Shown here: positions 1 to 7,281 of the stretch, in pieces | How positions within the stretch are numbered: the stretch's first letter is position 1 | How the letters are laid out: each line of letters begins with the position of its first letter | Source of the DNA: a virus | Length of the DNA: 36,566 nt | IMG/VR virus record: IMGVR_UViG_3300010354_000244 | Location: 1-36,566 of that record | Direction: 5' to 3' (one strand) | Position numbers and translations under genes: made by a program | The notes under the pieces: generated by a model | Told to the model about the DNA's origin: nothing | Databases searched by the model: none | Seen by the model: the letters and a program-made list of their open reading frames with translations, nothing else

Positions 1-6
1 CCCCAA

Positions 7-28
7 GCCCCAGGCCTAGCCCTGGGGC
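7..28. terminator. GC-rich hairpin at window start
   Basis: G7-CCCCAGG (8-14) pairs perfectly with CCTGGGG-C (21-28) across a 6-nt loop. Only two T residues follow on the + strand and no U tract follows on the - strand, so it may be a weak terminator or a structural element between the C-rich right end and the small rightward genes. It is seen directly; its function is inferred. Confidence 0.35.
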
Positions 29-48
29 CTTAACATCAAATAGTACCT

Positions 49-228
49 ATGAAACCCTCAAAGCTACCTCACGTAAAAATCCCCCCGCTGCGCGCCTCTC
101 TATGGGCTCGATGGGTCGATCAACTGGACAGGGGCCAAGGCCCCTTGTATTGGGCCATAGTCGCATGGGCTGCCATCGTCTGCTATGTCGTGCTATCCGC
201 GACCTTGGCGCTAGGGGAGGGTATGTAA
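49..228 (+). CDS. small membrane protein, 59 aa
   Basis: This reading frame of 59 residues begins MKPSKLPHVKIPPLRASLWA and carries one predicted membrane segment at about residues 35-56 (YWAIVAWAAIVCYVVLSA). The N-terminal half is basic (K, R), which suggests an N-in, C-out topology. Its stop TAA (226-228) overlaps the ATG of the next small gene by one base, which argues for a real two-gene unit. No good Shine-Dalgarno precedes the ATG, so the start is less certain than the frame. The family is not recognised. Its isolated rightward position with a membrane segment could fit a lysis or superinfection-exclusion role, but nothing in the sequence proves this. Confidence 0.5.
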   Translation: MKPSKLPHVKIPPLRASLWARWVDQLDRGQGPLYWAIVAWAAIVCYVVLSATLALGEGM

Positions 229-302
229 TGTTGTGGGTTTTACTATTCGTTTTTACGGTGCTCCCCGTGATCCTGGCGATCGTTTTTCTGGAGGACGAAT
301 AA
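228..302 (+). CDS. micro-membrane peptide, 24 aa
   Basis: The 24-codon frame begins at an ATG overlapping the previous stop (TAATG) and is preceded by a strong GGGGAGG Shine-Dalgarno a few bases upstream. The product, MLWVLLFVFTVLPVILAIVF followed by LEDE, is one hydrophobic helix with an acidic tail. Size and composition resemble single-helix membrane peptides that oligomerise or bind a membrane partner. The function is unknown. The strong ribosome site and the overlap with the 59-aa membrane gene upstream are the evidence that it is translated; it is far too short for family assignment. Confidence 0.5.
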   Translation: MLWVLLFVFTVLPVILAIVFLEDE

Positions 303-329
303 ACAAAAGGGCACCTATAAGGTGCCCTT
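301..329 (-). terminator. intrinsic terminator of the leftward replication operon
   Basis: AAGGGCACC (307-315) and GGTGCCCTT (321-329) form a 9-bp stem with a 5-nt loop. Read leftward, the stem is followed by TTGTTTATT, a U-rich tail. It lies about 90 bp beyond the primase-helicase stop, so leftward messages would end here, overlapping the 24-codon gene on the other strand. Confidence 0.65.
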
Positions 330-385
330 GTGCGTATAATTGCCCTTGCGTTGTCAGGCCGGCCTACTCCCCCGGCTCACTCTGG

Positions 386-418
386 CCCCCAGGCTCACTC
401 CCTGGGGGTTTATTTTTT
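386..418 (+). terminator. intrinsic terminator of the small rightward unit
   Basis: CCCCCAGG (386-393) pairs perfectly with CCTGGGGG (401-408) around a 7-nt loop and is followed by TTTATTTTTT (409-418). This is a textbook rightward terminator placed just before the tail of the convergent primase-helicase gene. Together with the leftward terminator at 301-329 it makes a crossed pair in which the opposing transcripts overlap by roughly 100 nt. Confidence 0.8.
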
Positions 419-421
419 GGC

Positions 422-2758
422 TTACCCGCCAGCGACTAAACGCGGTCCCGTAACGCCAGCAAGCACACCGCCAGGGGCCTCTTCAACCCATCGCCTCAGC
501 TCGGATTTCGAGCGATCTCGTGCCACATCCGGCGCAGCGTACAAATGCTTTTTGCTGGGGTAGTCGCCAGATGCCACGCGGCCCAGATCCACCCAGCCCG
601 CCTCTTTGAGTGCGTGCAACAGCGCCCCCTGCGGCACTTTGCCCGATGGGGCAGCGCCCGCTAGACGGTCGCAGAGGGCATGGAATGGCGACCCGATAAC
701 ACCTCGCGAAAATTCCCCTTGACGACGGCGCAGCATATCAACTAGGTACGACTCCACGGCGCTCATGCCCTGCTCGACCATGCTAGCCTTAAACTCGGTC
801 CAGGCAGGCGCCGCTGCTGGGTTGAAATTAGATACATCACGCCGGTGAAGCCAGCCCGCTACAGCCGAAAAACCCCCGCCCTGGTACCAACCCCATAGGG
901 CCCGGGCAGCGTCGGGGGCCATCCGAGGTGCGGCAGACCAGATGCAAAACCACCTGCGGTCCTGTGAGTCTATCGAGATGGGTACGGGATCATTCGAGAA
1001 TGCCAAAACGAACATGCGGTTGGCCATGTCGTAGGGGTGCAAACCCTTACGATTCACGGTCAACATCTCCGGCGGCGCGGCAATGATGGGCTTCAGTTTG
1101 TTGGCCATGGCACGGCGCTCACGGGCTTCGGGCTCGCGCAATTCATTCAGTATCAATACCTCGGATTCCAGCGCATACCCCCATTGGCTCCCGAGTGTGT
1201 CACTGTCCAGCAACCCCCGATTTTTCAACCCCGGCCCGCACACGGCCCATAAGAAAGGCGCCCACAGGGTATCTTTCCCGCACCCCTGATCGCCCCCGTG
1301 CAGCACCGCATGATTGATCTTGACGGCTGGGTGTTGGACTTTGAAAGCCATCACATCCCACACGTGCTCCCGCTCGCTAGGCTCGGAAATGAGGCGCTCG
1401 CAGTGCTCGATCCAGGGCGTAACATCGCCAGCACCTGGGGCTGGTCGTGCATCGCGCCAGCGGTTGCCGTACACATCCCCGTCCCGCGCACACAGCACCG
1501 ATTCGCCCGCAGCGTAGGTGATGCCGGCCAACACCCGCGCACCCTTGGCTTGGCGGTTTTCGTCGTAGCAAGTACTCGCTTCGATTTTTTTCCCGGAATG
1601 AATGCTCTTGCAGGGGATATGCCGGAAAAGCGCATCAAACGCTTGGCGGCTAATTTCCCGCCTGTCTTGCAGGTCAAAAAACGAATGATCGGAAAGCACA
1701 TAGGCAAAACGCTCGTACCAGTTCGCTTTTTCAAGCCGACCTAACTCTTTACGCTCAACATCAGCGATAACCACTGCCGCGTCATCGTTGAAAAACTCGG
1801 CGGGCTCCAATTTTTGGATAGCATCAGTCATCACAGCGGCCATTAGATCGTCACGCACGCCAGGATCATGTTTCGGCCCCCCGTTATCCGCCACCCAACT
1901 CAAAAACGTCTTGGTGTCTAGGTCTACGCAGTGCGAGTGCATACAGCAATAGGCCCGCGTTGCGGGCATATAGCGGCCCTCTGGGTTGCCGTCGGTGTGC
2001 TCGGCATGATTCGGGCAGATCACGCCCGCCCAGCCCTCGGCGTTAGGTCTTGAGAGCACAAGCCCCTGCTCTGCAAGCCAGCCAAAAACATCATCCTGGC
2101 CGGTGTCAGCGAGGCGGATCGGCCTTGGCCCGACGCTATCGGGCTCGGCAGGAGTCACGCCCAGGGCGGCGCAGATTTGAGGCAGCGTAAACTCGCGTCG
2201 GGGGTGGAATTCAACTAGGTGCGAAGCAAAATTATTGCGTCCGGGCTTGAGGTTGATCGACCCAGGCAGGCGAAAATTGCGTACAGCGTTCGAGGCCCCC
2301 GGGTCGGTATATCCGGCGTCAGCAATCGCACGGATCGCAGCGGCGAACTCGTTTTTCGTGGGCTGGTCGCCAAAAACATAGCCCCACTGAAAGTTACCGG
2401 GGCTGGTTTCCATGATCCAAGTGGGATCGAGCGGCGGGGTCTTGCTCTTGCTGCCGATGTCATCAAGCACCATTACCAATACATACTCGCAACAGGCGGC
2501 GCTGGCGCTCACGCGGCCAGACTCGAAGCGATCAATGATGAAGCTGGCCGTGTTGCCGTACCATGCTTGGCCCGCTTTAAGGTGGCCAGGATCGGGCAGG
2601 TACGCAGGCCAAGTGCATTTGATGGCCCCGTCGGCGTGGTATTGCATACGCCCATCCGCTAGTTTCGGCTTTTGCCGCACGATCAGCGCGGTTTCGCCCT
2701 CTGGTGCCAAGCCGGCCAGGAATTCCAAAAACTCAAAAGTCTGCGTTGTCATGGTCAC
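422..2758 (-). CDS. primase-helicase (AEP-like primase plus SF3/D5-type helicase)
   Basis: The 778-aa product probably makes primers and unwinds DNA at the phage fork. The N-terminal part resembles RepB/AEP-type primases (LDDIGSKSK about 98-106, METSPGNFQWGY about 116-127, FRLPGSINLKPG about 162-173). A putative zinc knuckle follows (CPNHAEHTDG from 248, CCMHSHC 271-277). The C-terminal helicase has Walker A GGDQGCGKDT (488-497), a Walker B-like VLILNEL (534-540), sensor FSND (587-590) and a DRRW arginine-finger motif (600-603), as in DUF5906/VirE/D5 proteins. The start is a GTG overlapping the polymerase stop (GTGA), a translational-coupling arrangement; an ATG two codons later is the alternative. 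It is the last gene of the leftward replication operon. Confidence 0.9.
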   Translation of the reverse strand: MTMTTQTFEFLEFLAGLAPEGETALIVRQKPKLADGRMQYHADGAIKCTWPAYLPDPGHLKAGQAWYGNTASFIIDRFESGRVSASAACCEYVLVMVLDDIGSKSKTPPLDPTWIMETSPGNFQWGYVFGDQPTKNEFAAAIRAIADAGYTDPGASNAVRNFRLPGSINLKPGRNNFASHLVEFHPRREFTLPQICAALGVTPAEPDSVGPRPIRLADTGQDDVFGWLAEQGLVLSRPNAEGWAGVICPNHAEHTDGNPEGRYMPATRAYCCMHSHCVDLDTKTFLSWVADNGGPKHDPGVRDDLMAAVMTDAIQKLEPAEFFNDDAAVVIADVERKELGRLEKANWYERFAYVLSDHSFFDLQDRREISRQAFDALFRHIPCKSIHSGKKIEASTCYDENRQAKGARVLAGITYAAGESVLCARDGDVYGNRWRDARPAPGAGDVTPWIEHCERLISEPSEREHVWDVMAFKVQHPAVKINHAVLHGGDQGCGKDTLWAPFLWAVCGPGLKNRGLLDSDTLGSQWGYALESEVLILNELREPEARERRAMANKLKPIIAAPPEMLTVNRKGLHPYDMANRMFVLAFSNDPVPISIDSQDRRWFCIWSAAPRMAPDAARALWGWYQGGGFSAVAGWLHRRDVSNFNPAAAPAWTEFKASMVEQGMSAVESYLVDMLRRRQGEFSRGVIGSPFHALCDRLAGAAPSGKVPQGALLHALKEAGWVDLGRVASGDYPSKKHLYAAPDVARDRSKSELRRWVEEAPGGVLAGVTGPRLVAGG

Positions 2759-4716
2759 TTTCCGTATCTAGCCATCGTTTTCACCTCGGCTTTCAGGGGC
2801 AAGCCGTTAGCCCATGTTGGGGGGTTGCACATCCTAACGCTAAGTGACTGCGCGGCGGCGTCGGCGTTGGCTTCGGGCACCTCGAGCACAATCTCATCAT
2901 GTACGTGTAGAACCGCGCCATCGAGCCCGCGCAAAGCTGCACGCAACACATCGTTGGCGGCGGCTTGGCAGATGTTCTCGCACGCCAGACCCTTCCAGAG
3001 CCGCGCCCGTGGCCATTCTTTTGCGTCAGCGGCGGGCTTCCAGGCGGCTTTGGCGTAGCTCACCCCCTCGGCGTCAAGCCGGGCAAACGGATAGCACAGC
3101 ACCCGCCCGGACGGCAGGGCGTACCACAAATGCTGTCGATCAAAGTAGTACGTCACGCGCCCCGCTGCGAATTCGTGCCCGGGATTACGCATGGCCCGGG
3201 TGTATGCGCTTTCCAGGTCGCGCCAGTACCCTACAGCCCAAAGGTTTGCGCGACGCCACGCATCAACCATCCGGCGCGAGTCAGATTCGGGCAAATGCAC
3301 ACCGTAGACGCGGCCCATTGCGGCGAAAGCACCCACACCGCCCCCGTAACCGCAGGCCAATTCCTGCACCTTGCCAATTTGCCGCTGGTCGTCGGTCACA
3401 GCGTCAACGGCTACGCCGAAAGTCGCGGATGCATTATGTTTGTACACATCTTGGTTGTCGCGGAACAGGTCCAGCTTGGCCTCGCTGCCGTAGCCAGCCG
3501 ACAACCAGGGATTCATGCGTGCTTCGATAGCTGCCCAATCTGCTACGATCAACACATGCCCCGGCGCAGGCACAAGCGCAGGCCTAAGCATTCCCTTGAG
3601 CACATCGGTCACTCGTTTGCCGTATAGGGGGACGATTTGGTGCCCGCGCACCATGGCCTGACGCACTTCGGCTGGGTTTTTGGCTGTCTTACGGGCAAAA
3701 TTGTGAACCTGGGCTCCGTAGGATGACGCTCGGCCCGTAGCGGCCCCGCCAGCAAATACGAACGCACCCCGCACGCGCCCGTCGTCATCGTCAGCCAGGG
3801 CAGCGAGGCGGCTGAACTTGGCCACGCTTGAGGCCCACAGATCATCGGCGCACTGCACCACCTCGGCCACATCAGCGGGCACTTCGTCGGGGTTCTCTTC
3901 GGCCAGCGCAAGCAGGTTTGCGCGAACCGTCTTGTCGATGCTGTACTTTTTTTCGCCGTCTTTGTGCGCAACCATCAGTTTGCGGGCTTGATCGCCCACG
4001 CGCTCAAGCACCCACTGTCTCATTGAAGGGCTACGCACGCTTGAAACGGCACCGTCCGTCACTTCGGCCACGATTTGCTCAATCTCCACCAGTTCATCCT
4101 GGGCATACCGCACTGCCGCACGGCACAGCGCAACATCAACCCCGACGCCTCGATCATTGATGCGCTCGTTGGTGTGGTAGTCGGCAAGTTCGTCAACTGA
4201 CAGCGGGCGCAGGGCCTTCGATACTGCACGCATAGCCCGCACATCCTGGGCGCAGTAGTCGAACAGGTCCAACAAGTCCTGCTCGGTGTGCTTGAAGGGC
4301 GGGCAGCAACATTTGCGAACCAGTTGCGCCCCCTTATGGTCCTTCCGCATACCTGCACCAGCAAACCGGCCCACATCCTCTAATGAACCTGGGGCGCAGT
4401 TGGATCGGGCTTGCGTAGCGGTGCAATAGTATTGCTCCAGCTTCGGCACCGGCACGCCGTGGTCAGGCCCCAGCACATACGACCAGATCAGCCGCTCAAA
4501 GGCGGCGTTGTGGGCGTAGATCATTTGCCCATCCCGCACTGCGTTGGCCACAGCTTGCGGGAACGGGTCAACTGCCGCTCGCCACACGCTTACCTCGCCA
4601 TCGTCAATCGCCCAAGCCATACACAACACCTTCGTGCTGATGTCGCAGGCGTAGTTGTAAACCCCTCTGGCGGGTAGGTCGCACTCAGACCGCGTTTCAA
4701 AATCCACCCAAATCAT
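2755..4716 (-). CDS. family A DNA polymerase with 3'-5' exonuclease
   Basis: The 653-aa replicative polymerase has a proofreading domain with exo I DFET (5-8), exo II NAAFE (70-74) and exo III YCAQD (154-158). The polymerase domain carries motif A VADWAAIEAR (391-400, catalytic D393), motif B RQIGKVQELACGYGGG (445-460) and motif C HDEI (606-609). All key acidic residues are present. It is shorter than bacterial Pol I because the 5' nuclease domain is absent, as is usual for phage enzymes of this type. A strong intrinsic terminator precedes it inside the operon, so expression may be lower than that of the upstream DUF2815 gene. It is coupled to the primase-helicase by a GTGA overlap. Confidence 0.95.
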   Translation of the reverse strand: MIWVDFETRSECDLPARGVYNYACDISTKVLCMAWAIDDGEVSVWRAAVDPFPQAVANAVRDGQMIYAHNAAFERLIWSYVLGPDHGVPVPKLEQYYCTATQARSNCAPGSLEDVGRFAGAGMRKDHKGAQLVRKCCCPPFKHTEQDLLDLFDYCAQDVRAMRAVSKALRPLSVDELADYHTNERINDRGVGVDVALCRAAVRYAQDELVEIEQIVAEVTDGAVSSVRSPSMRQWVLERVGDQARKLMVAHKDGEKKYSIDKTVRANLLALAEENPDEVPADVAEVVQCADDLWASSVAKFSRLAALADDDDGRVRGAFVFAGGAATGRASSYGAQVHNFARKTAKNPAEVRQAMVRGHQIVPLYGKRVTDVLKGMLRPALVPAPGHVLIVADWAAIEARMNPWLSAGYGSEAKLDLFRDNQDVYKHNASATFGVAVDAVTDDQRQIGKVQELACGYGGGVGAFAAMGRVYGVHLPESDSRRMVDAWRRANLWAVGYWRDLESAYTRAMRNPGHEFAAGRVTYYFDRQHLWYALPSGRVLCYPFARLDAEGVSYAKAAWKPAADAKEWPRARLWKGLACENICQAAANDVLRAALRGLDGAVLHVHDEIVLEVPEANADAAAQSLSVRMCNPPTWANGLPLKAEVKTMARYGK

Positions 4717-4737
4717 TTAATCCCCCGTTTTGCAGAC

Positions 4738-4767
4738 AAAAAAAGGCCGCAATTCACACTGCGGCCT
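4738..4767 (-). terminator. intra-operon terminator or attenuator before the polymerase gene
   Basis: AGGCCGCA (4744-4751) pairs perfectly with TGCGGCCT (4760-4767) around an 8-nt loop. Leftward, the stem is followed by a run of seven T residues (A tract 4738-4744 on the + strand). It sits between the DUF2815 and polymerase genes of the same operon, which suggests partial termination that lowers polymerase and helicase expression relative to the upstream genes. Confidence 0.8.
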
Positions 4768-4779
4768 GTGCTTTGTTGG

Positions 4780-5430
4780 TTATACGCGACGACGACGACG
4801 CGGGGCTTCCTCTGCTGCGGCCTCCTGCGCGGCCCCAGCATCCTCTTCTTCGGCGGCGGGCCCGTCCATGCTCACCCATTCCTGCACGTCAAAGACCGGG
4901 GTGTAGATGCGTCCGTATGATTTATGCGTATAGTGGTCTTTTTTGAGCCTCACGACTGGCACGGGCTTGGTTTGGTCCTTCTCCACTTGCGCGGCGATTG
5001 CGACGGCCAACGTCTGGACGCCACGCTTCCCTCCTACGCTGGTGGCCGAAAACCGCACCTCCAACCCCGCGTCCTCCCCGCCGATGCACTTCAGGCTCAT
5101 GCCCACCTGCATTTCCCATCCGCGTTTGGCGTTTGCCGGGGCTTCATCAACCTCGGGCAGCGGTTGCGTCACCGGGACCATTTTTTCGCCCAACACCTCT
5201 CCATCCCCCCAGGCGATGTAGCCGTGGACAAACGAGAAGGGATTGACTGCCCAAAGGCTGTCGTCCTCAACCTCGGTCTGGTCTGCGCCAAACACCCAGT
5301 GCCCGGTCTTGTCCATTTTCAGGATGACTGCGCCAGCCCCGCCCACATCTTTTTCAAGGCTTCGCAACGCCGTCGAAAGGGATTGCACAGACGGGAGGTT
5401 TGCTTGGTTGAATGCAACTAGATTACTCAT
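4780..5430 (-). CDS. DUF2815-family protein, probable ssDNA-binding/annealing factor
   Basis: The 216-aa protein begins MSNLVAFNQANLPSVQSLST and ends in an acidic, Ala/Glu-rich linker (about 190-210) closed by a basic tail RRRRRV. The position between a DUF2800 nuclease and a family A polymerase is the typical context of DUF2815 proteins, thought to have a single-strand binding or annealing role. The acidic tail region would fit an SSB-like partner-docking segment, although the terminal arginines are unusual. The start has a good AAGGAA Shine-Dalgarno. It is followed by a strong intrinsic terminator, so it is likely the most abundant product of the operon. Assignment rests on context and overall resemblance, not on a catalytic motif. 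Confidence 0.7.
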   Translation of the reverse strand: MSNLVAFNQANLPSVQSLSTALRSLEKDVGGAGAVILKMDKTGHWVFGADQTEVEDDSLWAVNPFSFVHGYIAWGDGEVLGEKMVPVTQPLPEVDEAPANAKRGWEMQVGMSLKCIGGEDAGLEVRFSATSVGGKRGVQTLAVAIAAQVEKDQTKPVPVVRLKKDHYTHKSYGRIYTPVFDVQEWVSMDGPAAEEEDAGAAQEAAAEEAPRRRRRV

Positions 5431-5438
5431 GATTTTCC

Positions 5439-6554
5439 TTACTGGAGTTTAGAAAGGGCTTGCGTCAATTGCTTGCCCAGGTTTAACACGGCGGGCCGGG
5501 GATCGCTCTCCGGCGCCAACGTGCTGCCGCTCGACACTGCCACAACAAGATCGTCAGGCAGCGCCAGCTTGCTCTTTTTCAGCACCTTCTCTGCTTGAGC
5601 AGGGCTGAGTAGTTCTTCTTTGAAAATTTCTGTGCGGGGGATGTTAAGTGTCAGTAGCGCCTCGGCAGCTTTTGCTTCGTCAATCCACTGCCGTGTCGCC
5701 CGCTTAGCCACCAGTTTGTACCCCGGGACAGGCATATCTTTTTCGAGCCTCGCGTGCGCTAGTGCTCGCGCATCTGCGATAAAGGACTCTAGCCGCTCGG
5801 CCAAGGCCAGTGCAGCGCCAAGGCGCTCCGCTGACAGTAGTTCCAGCGAGACATGCACCGCACGATCAATCTCGCCCGTCATCTGCGGGCATACAGGCTT
5901 TGCAGCGCACCACCTACACCAATCCCCAACCGCTAACTTCGCGTCGGGCTGTTTTGCCGCGTGGACTGCGGCTTTCAGGTCGGCCATGAATTGCAGCACG
6001 CGGGCTTTGGTTGTCACCCAGCGCCGTGTTTGTGGAGGTTGGACAATAACCACTTCGATTTCATTGGTATCCAGAAACGCCCACGCGGTTTCCGCAGTGT
6101 GCATCGCAGCGGCAGCGTAGAACAGAGCTTGCGCGTTTTCTTCTGCATCGACCATTACGCCGTCGCCAAACTTCCAGTCTAGAACGATTGTTCGTGCGCC
6201 TAGTTTGCCGATCAAGTCCACAGATCCAAAAACACCTTCGAGCCCTTTCACCCCCTCAAAACCTACGCGGGCCTCCTGGCGGAACACCATTTCTTGATCG
6301 GGGTCTATGGTGTCCAGAGCGTCAACGCAATACTGAAGCTTAGCGGCTTGCTCGTCGCTGAGCCGGTTCAGCGCGATCACATCGCCCAAATCTTCGTCGC
6401 CCAACGCGGCCTCAATGCACGAATGCAAAAGCGTTCCCTCTGCGGCGTATTTGCTCTCCGGTTGCGGCGGCATCTGCGCCACTAACGCCACAGACCCGGG
6501 GCAGTTCATCACCCGCTTAGCGGTGCTGCCCCCTACCACTTTACTGTGCTTCAT
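5439..6554 (-). CDS. DUF2800 Cas4/RecB-like PD-(D/E)XK nuclease
   Basis: The 371-aa product starts MKHSKVVGGSTAKRVMNCPG. The nuclease fold is shown by AEGTLLH (38-44, catalytic H44), GSVDL (D113) and VLDWK (D126, K128), followed by QALFYAAA in the Q-x-x-x-Y helix. Cysteines C18, C213, C216 and C222 (CRWCAAKPVCP) are placed like the iron-sulphur cluster ligands of Cas4/AddB-type nucleases. Such enzymes process DNA ends for recombination or replication. The ATG at 6554 lies inside the end of the 54-aa leader gene (14-nt overlap) and has a G-rich ribosome site. A longer in-frame extension exists upstream but lies entirely over the leader gene in another frame, so it was not used. Confidence 0.88.
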   Translation of the reverse strand: MKHSKVVGGSTAKRVMNCPGSVALVAQMPPQPESKYAAEGTLLHSCIEAALGDEDLGDVIALNRLSDEQAAKLQYCVDALDTIDPDQEMVFRQEARVGFEGVKGLEGVFGSVDLIGKLGARTIVLDWKFGDGVMVDAEENAQALFYAAAAMHTAETAWAFLDTNEIEVVIVQPPQTRRWVTTKARVLQFMADLKAAVHAAKQPDAKLAVGDWCRWCAAKPVCPQMTGEIDRAVHVSLELLSAERLGAALALAERLESFIADARALAHARLEKDMPVPGYKLVAKRATRQWIDEAKAAEALLTLNIPRTEIFKEELLSPAQAEKVLKKSKLALPDDLVVAVSSGSTLAPESDPRPAVLNLGKQLTQALSKLQ

Positions 6555-6705
6555 CGCTGCCCCCCGAGGTTTCCTTAGACACCACCACGTTGCTGACATA
6601 GCCGTACAACTCGGCCACCGTGTTGAACTGCCCAAGAGGGCAAATCCTGTTCGCGTGGGCCAGGATAAGCGCCAAAATTTCTTCGCGGCTGAACTCTAAT
6701 TTCAT
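6541..6705 (-). CDS. small leader gene of replication operon, 54 aa
   Basis: The frame begins MKLEFSREEILALILAHANR and continues as a mostly helical soluble peptide with a polar C-terminus. It has a GGAG Shine-Dalgarno five bases before the ATG, starts about 23 nt after the predicted leftward transcription start, and its end overlaps the DUF2800 start by 14 nt. These three points support translation even though it is short. It is not recognised from any family. As first gene of the early leftward operon it could be a replication accessory or a host-takeover peptide; there is no direct evidence for either. Confidence 0.7.
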   Translation of the reverse strand: MKLEFSREEILALILAHANRICPLGQFNTVAELYGYVSNVVVSKETSGGSDEAQ

Positions 6706-6734
6706 GTGCACTCCAATTGATTGAACGAGGCTTC

Positions 6735-6762
6735 ATGCTATCACTCAAAAAAGACTTGTCAA
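6735..6762 (-). promoter_or_regulatory. leftward early promoter
   Basis: On the minus strand a perfect TTGACA (6762-6757) is followed 16 nt later by TAGCAT (6740-6735), a 4/6 match to TATAAT. Transcription would start near 6728, leaving a short leader with a GGAG ribosome site before the 54-aa gene. Its -35 overlaps the -35 of the rightward promoter on the other strand. Confidence 0.65.
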
Positions 6763-6784
6763 GAACTTTTTGACGGGCTATGAT
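6756..6784 (+). promoter_or_regulatory. rightward early promoter
   Basis: TTGTCA (6756-6761), a 17-nt spacer and TATGAT (6779-6784) form a near-consensus sigma70 promoter. The expected start, seven bases past the -10, is at about 6791, the A of the VRR-NUC ATG, which predicts a leaderless message. Confidence 0.7.
6758..6774. promoter_or_regulatory. operator-like palindrome between divergent promoters
   Basis: GTCAAGAACTTTTTGAC is a 17-bp palindrome centred on C6766 with a single mismatched pair. It covers most of the rightward spacer and the shared -35 area, so one bound dimer could control both early promoters. No matching repressor gene is obvious; the winged-helix protein at 9019-9399 is a candidate only by location. 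Confidence 0.5.
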
Positions 6785-6790
6785 TGCACC

Positions 6791-7066
6791 ATGCTTGAAA
6801 AACACATAGAAGCCCATCTGGTCAAACGCATCCGTGAAATCGGCGGTGTGGCCTACAAGTTCACCAGCCCCGCGCAGCGCGGCGTCGCGGATCGCATCGT
6901 TTGCTTACCTGGGGGCCGAGTGTGGTTTGTCGAACTGAAAGCAGAGGGCGGGCGGCTATCGCCGCTGCAGCAAGTGTTCGCTGCTGAAATGCAACGGATG
7001 GGGCAGCAGTATGTATGTCTGTGGTCAAAAGAGCAAGTAAACGAATGGATACAAAACCAACTTTAA
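6791..7066 (+). CDS. VRR-NUC domain nuclease
   Basis: The 91-aa protein is a minimal VRR-NUC (PD-(D/E)XK) nuclease, a family associated with structure-specific cleavage of branched DNA. The core motifs are visible: E3/H5 in an N-terminal helix, GVADRI (catalytic D at about residue 34), then VWFVELKAE (E-x-K at about 47-49), and Q58-x-x-F. Length fits the stand-alone phage version. The ATG at 6791 is preferred; an upstream in-frame TTG (6770) lies inside the promoter and before the likely transcription start. It is the first gene of the rightward operon and belongs to the replication module although on the opposite strand from the polymerase. Confidence 0.9.
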   Translation: MLEKHIEAHLVKRIREIGGVAYKFTSPAQRGVADRIVCLPGGRVWFVELKAEGGRLSPLQQVFAAEMQRMGQQYVCLWSKEQVNEWIQNQL

Positions 7067-7281
7067 GTGCGCTGGATCGCCAGGAAGGCGGCAGTCACTA
7101 CAAGAACCTGCCAATCCAGCCGATTGAGTTCATCTACGCCAACGGCATTCCGTTCTGCGAGGCCAATGCCATCAAGTACTTGTGCCGCTGGCGCGACAAG
7201 GGCGGCCTTGCTGACCTCGCTAAGGCGAAGCACTACATTGACCTGCTGATTGAATTGGAGTCGCGCAAATGCTCGCCTTGA
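7045..7281 (+). CDS. DUF3310-family protein
   Basis: The product has the compact DUF3310 signature: EGGSHYKNLPIQPIEFI near the N-terminus, NAIKYLCRWRDKGG in the middle and DLAKAKHYIDLLIELE at the end. Members are common in phages, often near nucleotide-metabolism or replication genes, and the biochemical role is unsettled. The ATG at 7045 (78 aa) is chosen; an in-frame ATG at 7015 would add ten residues but increases the overlap with VRR-NUC to 52 nt. The 3' end overlaps the helicase start by 13 nt, indicating coupled translation. Confidence 0.85.
   Translation: MDTKPTLSALDRQEGGSHYKNLPIQPIEFIYANGIPFCEANAIKYLCRWRDKGGLADLAKAKHYIDLLIELESRKCSP

Noticed and set aside
6575-6817. A leftward 80-codon frame running through the divergent promoter region.
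   Set aside because: It overlaps both the promoter pair and the better supported 54-aa gene, and its composition is not protein-like.
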